Origin: Porodaedalea pini
Taxonomy: Eukaryota; Basidiomycota; Agaricomycetes; Hymenochaetales; Hymenochaetaceae
Direction of reading: 5' to 3'
DNA: 64,000 nucleotides
Assembly (NCBI GenBank): GCA_002794775.1
Contig: NBAY01000028.1
Coordinates: 248,001-312,000 of the forward strand
Of this stretch, positions 25,485 through 36,051 are shown in pieces (the first letter of the stretch is position 1; each line of letters opens with the position of its first letter). The notes under the pieces are model-generated. The model saw only the letters and a list, made by a program, of their open reading frames with translations, had not been told where the DNA came from and did no database searches. The translations under genes and the position numbers were made by a program.

Positions 25485-26458
25485 CTACCATGGCAGCTGT
25501 TTGCCCTTGTAATTGAAAAACTTTCCGGAATGCTCCTTCGTCACCTCTTTCAAAAAACCAATAAATGGTGTCACGCTTTCAGCAGGTTCGAGCACAGCGC
25601 CTTCCCCGCCCAACTCTGTTCAAAGACAGCGATATTGTTAGACCACTGGCTCTATTCGTATCTGATCTCAATGTAACACTCACCCGTCTTGACCCAGCCT
25701 GGATCGACCAAAACGGCGCTTATTTCCGGTTCTTCCTTCACTTGCTTGTACGTCTTTTCAAATTCGCAGTCGAGATAGATGAGGGGTTAGCATAGCAGCT
25801 CACAACGCCTTACGAGCCACCTACGAGCATATTTAGAGCTGCCTTGGAAATCGAGTACGTGCAGCATTTTTTCCCACAGTCCAACCCAATACTGCCGAGT
25901 CCACTCGACATGTTCATCACGACCTTCCTATTCCCTCTTTTAAGGAGAGGAAGAAAGCTCTTCGTGACGAGGGCAGGTCCAACCACATTGTTCTGCATGA
26001 CGAACGTGAAAGTGGTGACATCAAAATCAAATGCTCCGTCATACACGGGGTTCTGCAGCCGAGTCCCTTTCTCAGCTTTCTGGATCAAAGAACAGGCACC
26101 ATGAAACAAGCACTCACGACGGCTGCGTTGTTGAGAAGATAGTCCAGTCCTCCATCTCCCAAGATCAAACTCGCTTCCTCCGCAGCGGCTTTGATTGTCC
26201 CCTCGATTGTCACGTCTAACTTGACAATGTGCAACTGTCCTGCCGCACTGCTCTTTTTCAAGGCGGACAGGCCGCTCGCCGTCTCCGGGTTGCGACAGGA
26301 CGCTATCACGACATTGCTAGAATCCGATATTAACTGTCGGACGAATTCCAGACCTATTCCTCGTGAAGCTCTTTGGCTAGTCAGCAGCGAAAACGGTTAA
26401 GCCATAAAAATGAATGCATATCGTACCCGGTGATAAACCAACTGGTAGTCCCGCTCAT
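25485..26458 (-). CDS. Short-chain dehydrogenase/reductase (SDR), carbonyl-reductase-like
   Basis: NAD(P)H-dependent oxidoreductase of the classical SDR fold, substrate unknown. ATG 26458 gives MSGTTSWFITG, and splicing completes the cofactor motif as TGASRGIGLEF. Next comes LDVTIEGT, then the LLNNAAV motif. A 38-nt intron (about 26085-26122) is followed by KAEKGTRLQNP. The catalytic Ser lies in VVMNMSSGLGS and the YxxxK is CTYSISKAALNML. A further intron leads to YKQVKEEPEISAVLVDPGWVKT, and the last exon ends FNYKGKQLPW*, stop at 25485. About 255 residues, complete. It resembles sniffer/C-factor-like fungal SDRs. Confidence 0.87.
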
Positions 26459-27624
26459 GATGCTCTGAGAGGATCACCTGGTTTGGTGGGCAGTACCAGC
26501 TCCCTACACACTGAAGCTGACATGTATATATATATTCATCAGATAGGCTACCGAAGGTTATCCTCTAAAAGAATCTGCCTATCTCCCGATTTGCTCAATT
26601 TAGCTAATCACCATCCGACATCTGGCCGTTGGTTTGGTCTATATATTTAGTCTCATCACACGGGTCTGCTACCGCTTTAACTTCTTCACCATGCATAGGA
26701 ACTTTGAAGCTGAGCTTGCTTCTGGCTATCGAAATTCGCGAGAAAGAGCCCGTGCGGAAGTCTAACTGGGGTGAGCGCTTCTTTATCAGACTGGTGCTGA
26801 TCTATGCACTGAACACACTTTTTTATATCTGTTTTTATTAATGTGCTCTCTGTGTTACGCTTAGCAACATACTCGTGGCAGTACAGGCGTTAAAGTGAAA
26901 ACTGCAGGATACAGTGTAATTTCAAATGTTTGTCTCAGCGCAGTGCTTCTAGCTGGGGCTGTGTGGGAACTGCTGTGACTACGAAGGCCAACGTCCCGTG
27001 TCATTCAAGCATCTGAATCTCACCTTGAGCGCTTACAACTGGTCTTCTCCTTAGTTCGATCATTGCACCGACGTGACCCTTCGTTCCGCGGCCACACACC
27101 GAACGGTATGCGTTATTGCCGAATCTCAGTGGCTGTTCCGTTACGGCTGTATTGCATAGCACATCTGTTCGAGGAGCCTTCATTTTAGAGACGTTTCGTC
27201 TGCTATAGAAGCGCCTTCTGTCGGCCCATCGGCTTAGGTCACCGAGTCTCGATTCCTCTAATCCTCTTATATTCGCACCTGTTTAGCTCGCCTCATCGCA
27301 CCTGTCACTTGGCTCACGGCACAGCTCAAGCTCCTGCGTGTTTGCTCACCGAAACCCGAACCCTGAACCAATCGAAAATGAAAAATCTTGCGGCACTGCG
27401 TCGGTGTTTTTTTTTCCTGCTCGGACTGTGCCTCTTTTCTTGAGCTACTCGGCGGTTTCGTCAATAAACGCGATGGCTTGTGGGCAATCACTGTTTTCAT
27501 CAAATTTCATCAGCAGTGATCCTCCGGTCTTCTCGCAAATCCCAAATTGCTGGTATAAAGCATACACCTTGCTCATCTACGACAATTTCAGCAAACACAC
27601 TCACTCAACTCCAAATTGAGTCGC
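26459..27624. other. Divergent promoter region, SDR / Zn2Cys6 factor
   Basis: About 1.17 kb between divergent starts. A TATATATATATT run at about 26525-26536 lies 65-80 nt upstream of the SDR ATG and is a likely TATA element for it. No coding sequence is recognised in the remainder. Confidence 0.5.
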
Positions 27625-28604
27625 ATGGCTTCCAGAGTAGGCGATTCAGCTCAAGGAGCGGCGGACTCGAGGGGACGCATACAGGATAGCTCTCTATACT
27701 TGGTGCTCAAAGTGACCAATGCAGGGTTGCAGGAACTAAGCTCGCAAGTCCGTCCGGGGAGCAGCGAACATCTCTTCTCTATCACTTCGCAAGACTCGCA
27801 TTACGAAGGCTTAGCCGGTCACGATCCAAGCCCAAGTGGCTCGCGAAGAAATAGCTTCCGTCATCCGAAGCCTTGCGGAGGATGCTCGGCCACGAAGAGC
27901 AGGGTACGCATGCAATGCTTGACTTCCGGGAGCGGAAAAGTGCTTATCTGTTTTATTCACATTTTATTGTGTCCGAAGTGTACTCCGCTGTCTTCTGATC
28001 CCATGCTCTGTGTGCGTTGCAAATCAAAAAACCTAGCCCAGTGCCCGCCGCATGTGCCATGGGCATTGCGTAAGGCAAACAGCCTGAGTGAGAAGCGTGA
28101 TTCAAGCGGAAGTCCGCAGGTGAGCTCTTAGTTATTTCCATTATAACTCTTCTGACGATTAGATCCATCCAGCCACAAGCCGTCACTCAAGGCTTCGCAC
28201 CACCTGAGGCCGGTTTTTCCGCGATGCCTCCGCCTGTCCCCGTCTCCAATTACACCAATTCATATTCCATGGAGGTCGGGACGCAACCACGTGGACAATA
28301 TGACAATGGATCTGCGATGCAGGCAGCATGTCCTTATGTTCTGTCAAGCTCTGGAGAGAGTTTACCCCCGTACTTCTATGGCATCGAATCTGGAGTCTCA
28401 GGAGAGGGCTTTTCACAGATGGAGCCGTAAGCACGCGATGTTTCTATTGATATCAGTGACGAGCTCCTGACCTAATCCTTACCTAGTCCATGCTACCCGA
28501 GCTTTTCGTCGGGGCCAAATGCAGAACAGGCGTTCACACACGTTTCCGACGTTCAACCCCCAATGTATTTTCCGCAGTCCGAAGGACCCTTTACTTACTG
28601 GTAG
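27625..28604 (+). CDS. Small Zn(II)2Cys6 transcription factor
   Basis: Four exons (27625-27903, 27979-28119, 28173-28426, 28487-28604) give exactly 264 codons, 263 residues. The zinc cluster is split by intron 1: exon 1 ends PCGGCSATKSR and exon 2 opens CTPLSSDPML then CVRCKSKNLAQCPP. Together these give C-x2-C-x6-C-x9-C-x2-C-x7-C, within the Zn2Cys6 binuclear-cluster pattern. An N-terminal segment (LYLVLKVTNAGLQEL) precedes it. The C-terminal half is Ser, Pro, Tyr and Gln rich (FAPPEAGFSAMPPPVPVSNY, PPMYFPQSEGPFTYW*), like an activation domain. I see no fungal_trans middle homology region. Target genes are unknown. The ATG at 27625 is preferred over an in-frame TTG upstream. Confidence 0.75.
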
Positions 28605-29440
28605 TTAAGTCTATTCGCATAAACAAAACGCAGCGAACATGACCAGGGGCTATTGACTTAAACCGTTGTATTCTCTTTGTACTCTCACAAACACTCAATA
28701 TCGGACATCCAGTACATATGTATTTAGATATTTATCCTCTGTAATTGTGCCTGTGTTTCATTGCGGATCTTCGCTAGTAGACTACGTAGAATCGGGCCAA
28801 AACTTGACTTTCGGCGCCAGAAGTCTGCAGTCTGTTTCCCCACGGATGGAAGCTCCCAAGCGGGTCAACAAATCAGCATTCAGAAACTATATATAAAGCT
28901 GTGCTAAGAATGGACTGATTGGAATCCTCTCTCTTGATGCGACTTCTACCGAGGTTCAGGCGTGATTTGAATCCGAAGTCTTGCAAAGTCTTGACTATTT
29001 TACAAAGTAGTACACCGTTCTGTGGACTTGTAATACTCCATGTTATGGTACTAGTGCGTGATAGAAGGGGGCTTCGCCACGCAGAAGGGATATTACTTCA
29101 TACCTAGAACTTGAATTTTGTAAAAAAGGAAGATCTAGAAGAGAATCAATATATATCGCGTGCTTTCCAGCCCCTCGATCTATCTCCCTCGCGATGCATA
29201 TCGCGTATAGGCCGTAAAGCTAGATCACACCTACAGTAGTAATGCGTTCGTTGATTCAGGCGGAGCTTGAACCCAACTCGCGTCGCGACGCGTACGTGGC
29301 ACGTCGCGCTACGTTACACACAATATCAATCGCATCGTTTGCTGCAGGCAGCACCTTGCCTATCTTGCTCGTGTATCGTAGCTCCTATTAAGTATATGAT
29401 TAAGGGACCTTCCTAGCCAATAATTATCAAATAACAGTAT
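28605..29440. other. Convergent intergenic region, Zn2Cys6 / GDT1
   Basis: About 835 bp. Around 29256-29320 is a GC-rich palindromic stretch (CGCGTCGCGACGCG) next to a B-box-like GGGTTCAAGCTCC on the minus strand. I cannot fold a full tRNA from it. No protein gene is recognised. Confidence 0.4.
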
Positions 29441-30452
29441 CTAGTGAAGCAGGTCTGCGGGATCTTCATGGTTGGGAGGAACGAGAACATGCTCCGAGTT
29501 CTCCTTGAAGGCCTCGTAGAGGTATATGAATCCAAAAAGAAGGAATAAAACTGCGCCACCCAGTGTCACTGTATAAATAAATTTAGTACTTTCTGCTTAG
29601 AGATGATTTAATGAGAGAAACCGCACCATGTTTTACTGAGATTTTTGTGGAGACGTAGCGTCCGCCGATAACCGCAAAGGCCGTGCAGCATGCATGACCG
29701 ACAGTAGTTCCAAGAGAGACGACGTATACGTTCTGGAGCAAGAGATTGAAATAAGAAATGGTCAGCAAACAGCGTGAGACACGAAAAGTGAAGTGGCATA
29801 CATGAGCCGCTCCAAGCGCTATGGTGGCAATCTGACTACGATCTCCCCATTCGCCGAGGAACGTGAGAGCAAACGCCTGCACGAAGACGGGACCGAGCAG
29901 CAGACTGAAGAAGTTCCGAGCACCTTCCCGGAGCGTCTCCTTTTCGCTCTTTCGCGTAGCTGAACCGCGAGACGGTGACTTCTGTGCTGTCAAAACAAGC
30001 TCCTCTGGCACCTCGCCACGTTCCAGTTCTTCAAGCGGCACTGCATGGCCATTGCCCACAATGGCACCAGTGCCATCCGCAAGTGCGTCATCCTCCTCGA
30101 TCTCCTCTTCCGCTTCGCGCATCTCTTCCTCGATCTTCGCACTCCCCGCACGCATCTCTCTCCCCTCCTGAAGCATCTTCGCACCAAAAACGAAGAACAG
30201 AAGAGCCGCGGCGAACTGGGTCCAGCTCTTCGGTATGAGCGTCGGCAAGACATGCCCGAGCGCGGCGGAGAGAACGGACATGACGGCGAGTGCGCCGAAC
30301 GCACCAGCAAATACGACGGCTCGTGGATGGCGCATAGCTAGGATGGCGGCGATGAGGAAGGTCTTGTCGCCGATTTCGGAGGCGATAATCATCGCAAAAC
30401 CCTGTGCTAGCACCTTGAAGTTGCTGTCTCCATCCTGGACGCCATTTTCCAT
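29441..30452 (-). CDS. GDT1: Gdt1/TMEM165 family Golgi Mn2+/Ca2+ transporter (UPF0016)
   Basis: Golgi cation antiporter supplying Mn2+ for glycosyltransferases. ATG 30452 (MENGVQDGDSNFK). The first signature motif is SEIGDKTFLIAA in the first membrane segment and the second is LGEWGDRSQIATIALGAAH, the duplicated E-x-G-D-[KR]-[ST] pattern. A long acidic loop separates the halves (EEEMREAEEEIEEDDALAD). Two introns split the second half: the middle exon has VYVVSLGTTVGHA and the last has VTLGGAVLFLLFGFIYLYE. The protein ends HEDPADLLH*, stop at 29441, about 300 residues and complete. No separate cleavable signal peptide exon was identified, so an unrecognised 5' exon remains possible. Confidence 0.9.
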
Positions 30453-32413
30453 TGCGAGCTGTATAGCTTTGAATAAAGGGCACTAAAAATCCTGAGAAGC
30501 AGCTCACCACCAAAAGATTATGTGGCATGCTCTAAGGTGGCGTTTTCTCCAGTTCGTGCTTGCTTGTTGAACCAGGGTCTTTCAGAGACGGTGTCTATAC
30601 TCGTAGTGCTGCGCAGGGCGCTATTCTCCGCCTAAGGAGGATCACGTGTGTGCACGGAAGCATCCCCTTAGCGCACGACGCGCTCGCGCTCACCCAACCA
30701 ACAACTGCCACTTACAAACGAACGACTTTCTTCAGGCCTCTGGCCCTCACGCCGATACAAACTTGATTTCAACGGCGCTACACGTACTCATAAATGTGAA
30801 TGTGCGAACAGGTGTGAAGATCCAACTGGCGACCCTCGAGGCGCCGTTAAAGACAAGCAGTGGCATCTGGATGCTTTCCGGTGACCACGACGTTACGATA
30901 CTCTCGGATTTAACAGTCAATTCATCGGAATAGCACAAGCCTTGTCTATCGGAACGTGGTCATGAACAAGACCAACACCGATTTTGGCGGCCTTCGGCTT
31001 TGTAAATATTAATAACTCGCAGTTGAGCTTCTACAGAATCTACACGCCCCGTTCTTTCGAACGTCTCTACTAATTCGTGTTTGCGGGATTCGCATGAGGT
31101 CTGGCATGAGGTCTGGCATGCTGGAGGAACGGAGCAAGGACTTGTCTTTCAGATGAATAGCTGCGGCCCGGGTACCGTTAGGTTCGTCCAGCAAAGTGGT
31201 CTTCACTCCTTCCGAAACCTCCAAAACAGACCTGCTTATCTCAATCAAGAAGACGGGAACATGATGCTGATTAAACGGCCTTCCGGAACCGCTTGCACGT
31301 TTGCTTTTTGGTTTCCGGGGCAGACAGCTTGGATAAAAGGGTCCGCACTAGACTTAGGGAGGTTTCTCTCTTCCTGCCTTGATCACGCGGGCTTTCTTCA
31401 CCTTGAGGCAACGGACCATAGGTCCTTGACATTTCTGGGACGTCCAAAGGCTCGGAAACGCCCCGTTAAATAAGCCGCGTTCTTACAGAAGTCTCCAACA
31501 AGTCAACTTAACTCCAAGCTTGATGTTCTATCTGAGCAGACGACACAATATCTCTTTGTCAAGCGAAGCCCATGCAATTCAGTTACCTATCTAGCTATCC
31601 GGATCATATCAGAAACTAATCCTCACCTTTCGGGACCTAGGACCGAGCTCACGGACCCGTATGATGTTTTTGACTTTAGTGGTAACTGAAAAGCCTAACC
31701 TAGTGCTGACCATGTTTCTGGTTATCAAGGTTCGTCTCAGCAGCATAACTTGCTGGAACGGCGGGGATTTGTATCATTTACTGGGCCAACCAAAACAATC
31801 AAATCGCCCACGCAGACAGAGTTACACTGGAGGTCAACGCCGGTAGCCACGTCATTCTCGCGAACGTGGGTGCCATAGCTAAGGACCGGAAGATCCTTGG
31901 ATAGTTCATGATCAGAGAGATCAGGTCCAGGCATTCTAGACCGGTCCGCCCTGCAATATTTGGCCTCGCAGTTGAGCACTGACGCCATGACTCAAGCATG
32001 ACATAGTTCAAGCCCCACGAACATTTAGAGGACTGAACATTAACTATTTTATTTATTTTATATTTCTCTTCATTTCATTCAGCTGGGATAAAGGCGTCGG
32101 TAGAACGTCGGTTGACTGCCGAGAAGCTGGATGTTTAGAGAAATTGTATACTTGTATAGCCAAAGAAGTGTACGTGTAACCCGGATGAGCACAACTCTAA
32201 GATCGATTTGGGCAAGTGGAAGAAAAGGTGCTTTACCTCGACTTTTTACTATCATCATCTACACACTATAAGGCCTCCTAATTGAACGTCTCCGTTAAAC
32301 TCGACTTCACCGCCCATCGTCCCCCTTATCTTAGCATCCCCTTGCACCGCCTATCCTTCCCCTGCGCAGCTAGTACATCTACCTATTAGCTCTTGAGGCC
32401 TTTGAACGCAACC
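30453..32413. other. Divergent intergenic region, GDT1 / TPS2
   Basis: About 1.96 kb, the longest non-coding stretch. It contains a short direct duplication of CATGAGGTCTGG (31094-31118). A 130-residue open frame at 31081-31473 has no recognisable domain or intron pattern and is not called. The last 100 bp before TPS2 are pyrimidine-rich. Confidence 0.45.
32322..32363 (+). promoter_or_regulatory. Three STRE-like CCCCT boxes upstream of TPS2
   Basis: CCCCT occurs at 32322-32326, 32338-32342 and 32359-32363, all within 95 bp of the TPS2 start. STRE (AGGGG/CCCCT) drives trehalose genes under stress in yeasts. The segment is generally CT-rich, as many basidiomycete core promoters are, so chance is possible. 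Confidence 0.4.
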
Positions 32414-35185
32414 ATGGACTCCTTTGCCAGTCCCCAGAGCTCCCGTCCGCGCACTGACCTTGCGCTTAGCCTCGAAGAGGTCAACAAACAAGTTGAAGCT
32501 CTCAAAGAGGAGTACGCAGCGAAGGGCATCGAGCTTTCCGGCAGAATCATTCATGTCACCCACTACCTTCCGCTCACGGCGACCCTCGCGCCCACCAAGA
32601 GCGGTGTGCTCTCCCCGCCGCTAACCCCGCCAGTAAAGCCATCAGATGTAGCGCTCTCCCCGACCGAGGAGGATAGCCCGGCATCGAAGCTTCCAGAGTC
32701 TGCAGAATCAGAGTCGGACTCGCGACGCTGGATTATTGGCACGCGCTGGGGCCACTCTGCAATGTTCAGCGGCATCCAGTCTCTCAGCAACGCCCAGGAG
32801 CAGATTATCATCGGCTGGACGGGCGATCTCGAGCGCGGGTCGGCCTCGACGGGCGAGAAGGTGAAAATCCCCACTTCGGCCGTGTCAGAGGAGGACCGCA
32901 CAGCACTCGCTGAGGCCTTCGAAGCGCACAAGTCCGAGGATGGTCCAACGAAATATGTCCCAGTTTGGTTGGATGATGCTATCGCACATGGGCATTACGA
33001 CGGTTATTGCAAGACGAGTGAGTAACAATCCTACTACATCCTGCAATTTTTCGTGCTAACATATGTGTGCAGCTCTTTGGCCACTTTTCCACTACCTACT
33101 CTGGCAGGACGTCGCGACCGAAGCCGCGAGCGCCGATGAGCACTGGAGCGAGTATCAAGAGGCGAACTACGTGTACGCGAAACGTGTCGCGGACGTCTAC
33201 AAGCCGGGCGACCTCGTCTGGGTGCATGACTACCATCTGCTGCTCGTCCCGCACCTCCTGCGGCAGCTCATCCCGGACGCGGTCACGGGCCTGTTCGTGC
33301 ACACACCATTCCCAAGTTCGGAGATCTTCCGGTGCCTACCGCGCCGTAAGGAGATACTTGACGGCATGCTCGGCGCGAATCTCGTGTGCTTCCAGACGTA
33401 CTCATACTCGCGCCATTTCACGTCGTCGTGTATCCGCGTATGTGGGTACGAGACCGCCGCGAAGGGCATCGACAACCAGGGCCACGTCACTACTGTATCG
33501 CACTGTCCCGTCGGCGTCGACGCGGCGCGCGTTGCGAAGGACGTGTTGAGGCCTGGCATCCAGCCGAAGCTTGAGGCATTGCGCTCGCTGTATGAGGGCA
33601 AGAAGATCATTGTCGCACGCGACAAGCTCGATGTTGTCAAAGGCGTTGTGCAGAAGCTGCGAGCCTTCGAACGTCTTATGCAGGACTACCCCGAATGGAT
33701 CGGCAACGTCGTGCTGATCCAGGTTACGTCCCCCGCGCTGACGGACTCGCCGAAACTCGAGCGTCAGGTTTCCGAGCTCGTCGCACACATCAATGGCGAG
33801 TTTGGCGCACTTGACTTTGTGCCCGTGCACCATTAGTAAGTTACAATAATCTATTATAATTCTTGATAGATGCTGATTCTTTGTAAAGCCACCAGACTAT
33901 CAAACGTGATGAGTTCTATGCCTTGCTTTGCGTCGCAGACCTCGCAGTCATCAGCCCACTGCGCGACGGTATGAACACGACGTCGATGGAGTTTGTGATC
34001 GCGCAGGAGCTGACGAAGAAAAGCCCTCTCGTGCTATCCGAGTTCATGGGCATCTCAAGCACAATGGAAGAAGCGCTCCAAGTAAATCCATGGGATCTGG
34101 GCGGTGTCGCCGCGGCGATCCACCGTGGGCTGCTCATGTCAGAGGAGGAAAAGAGCATGCGACATTCGAAGCTGTACAAGAGCGTCACGACGCACACGAG
34201 TCATACGTGGGCAGCGATGCTTGTGCGTCTGCTGCTACAGCAGATCGGGACGGAGCACACGGCGCACAGCACGCCGTTCCTCTCTCGCGAGCGTCTGCAT
34301 GCCGCGTATGCGAAGGCGACGCGCCGGCTGTTCCTGTTCGACTACGACGGGACGTTGGCGCCGATCGTGAAGACGCCGAGCATGGCAGTGCCGTCCAATG
34401 AGACGCTCGAGGCGCTCGGGAAGCTCAGCGAGGACCCGCACAACGTCGTGTACATCATTTCCGGCCGTGACAGCGCATTCCTCGAGACGCATTTGGGTCA
34501 CCTGAAGAAGCTGGGCATGTCGGCGGAGCACGGGTCCTTCATCCGCGAGCCCGGACAGGCCGAGTGGCTGAACTTGACACAGACGCTCGACATGAGCTGG
34601 ATGGCAGACGTCGAGGAGATTTTCAAATACTACACAGAGCGCACGACGGGGAGCCATATCGAGATCAAGAAGAGCTCGATCACTTGGCACTACCGCTCGA
34701 GTGACCCGGAATGGGGACTCTTCCAGTGCCGGCAGTGCCAGGACCTGCTCGAGAACAACCTCGCGCACAAGCGGCCGATCGAGGTGCTCGTCGGGAAGAA
34801 GAACCTCGAGGTGCGCCCGCTCGCGGTGAACAAGGGCGAGATCGTCAAGCGCATCCTCTACGCGCATCCAGAGGCGCAGTTCGTGTTCTGCGCGGGCGAC
34901 GACAAGACGGACGAGGATATGTTCCGCGCGCTCGCGCCGTTCACGACCGCGACGAGCGTGTCGACGATGGACGCGCCTATCGGGTTGGAGAAGAAGGACG
35001 GCATGGAGACACCGCCGAAGGAGCTTGCGCTTGGTCCTGACGGCGTGTTCTCTACGGCCGTCGGCTCGAGCAACAAGAAGACGCTCGCAAGCTGGCATGT
35101 TACGAGTCCGCACGAGGTCGTTGAGCACATGCTCGGTCTCGTCGCCGATCGCGAGGGCAGCGCATCAGAAAAGAGCAGCCTCTAA
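32414..35185 (+). CDS. TPS2: Trehalose-6-phosphate phosphatase (Tps2 type: GT20-like plus HAD phosphatase)
   Basis: Dephosphorylates trehalose-6-P and belongs to the trehalose synthase complex. Three exons (32414-33017, 33073-33835, 33889-35185) give 887 residues with exact frame. The N-terminal GT20-like domain has RIIHVTHYLPL, DLVWVHDYHLLLVPHLLR and HTPFPSSEIFR. Its sugar-nucleotide site reads VARDKLDVVKG, with Lys where true synthases have Arg (DRLDxxKG), typical of Tps2 rather than Tps1. The C-terminal HAD domain has motif I LFLFDYDGTLAPI (nucleophile Asp), YIISGRD, and motif III/IV CAGDDKTDEDMF. Exon 3 starts YHQTIKRDEFYALL. The codons are strongly GC3-biased, as expected of a highly expressed gene, which creates long antisense open frames that are not genes. 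Confidence 0.95.
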
Positions 35186-36051
35186 AGAGCAAACGTGCTT
35201 TTTTCCTTTCCACATTTCCGGATTATGTTTCAGGATTAGAAGTGCCGGGGATACGCTAATGATGTGTACGTCTGATTCTACCAACCGAAAACGACGATAG
35301 CAGGGTACCAAACCAAACGTGTTTTATACCTTTCTTAGGGCCAGTAAGTGCAGCAGACATAAAACAACAACTGTGTATTTATAATACAAGGCTACGGTCA
35401 TATCATGTAGATTCCTATATACTCTTTTGCTCTTGCTTTCTTGCAATCAAGATGTTTTATGCGAGTCTGTAGCTGTTTGCTGCCATCCTATTATATTCTG
35501 AATCCTGTCTTCAAGTTCAAGCCCATTTGAGATGGTCGGCGTTGAACTGTCGTTTGAAAGTTGAATCTTCAAGCTACTGCCTCTCTCATGTGCAAAAACC
35601 CAATCCTTCCGCCCATGCTCGACTCGCATGGATGAAAAAGAGCGTCTGTTCTCTTTCCTGCTGGTTCAAGTTGGCACTGGTGGTTATCAGTACCAGAGAC
35701 CAGGACACTAGGTGGACGTGAAGCACCTTCCTTTTCAGGCCCGTCCCTGTCAAGATCTGAAAATCGATCCTTGTGGCTTGCTCTTACTCAAGAAACAATA
35801 GAAATCAAGAAACCTTCACAACTTATCAACACCGCCACTCTTTCATTCTGACTCTTCGCAGTATGTGCGTGCTCCCGGCTACCTTCTGGGATCGCTCGTG
35901 GCCTATATAATATAGCTGTCTTCATGCTAGTTGACCTTCCGACTTCGTACTTCTCTTCTGACCTGCTACTAGAGGGTGACTACTACGTCTGTTACTTTCG
36001 TCAGCGAAGTCTCGTCTATTAATATCGACCTAGTCGTTGTGTCGTCGCTCT
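35186..36051. other. Intergenic region TPS2 / copy D
   Basis: About 865 bp with the TPS2 3' UTR and the promoter of copy D. A TATATAA box lies at 35904-35910 after a CGTGGCCTA context resembling the A and E promoters, but the downstream leader is unrelated. No other gene is seen. Confidence 0.5.

Noticed and set aside
31081..31473. 130-residue plus frame
   Set aside because: No domain; the start contains a local 12-bp duplication, and composition is like the intergenic surroundings.
34235..35128. 297-residue open frame antisense to TPS2
   Set aside because: Shadow of the Tps2 phosphatase domain; Arg/Leu/His-rich with no domain.
14447..36051. Secondary-metabolite gene cluster (SDR plus Zn2Cys6 factor)
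   Set aside because: No backbone synthase (PKS, NRPS or terpene synthase) is present and the neighbours are housekeeping genes.
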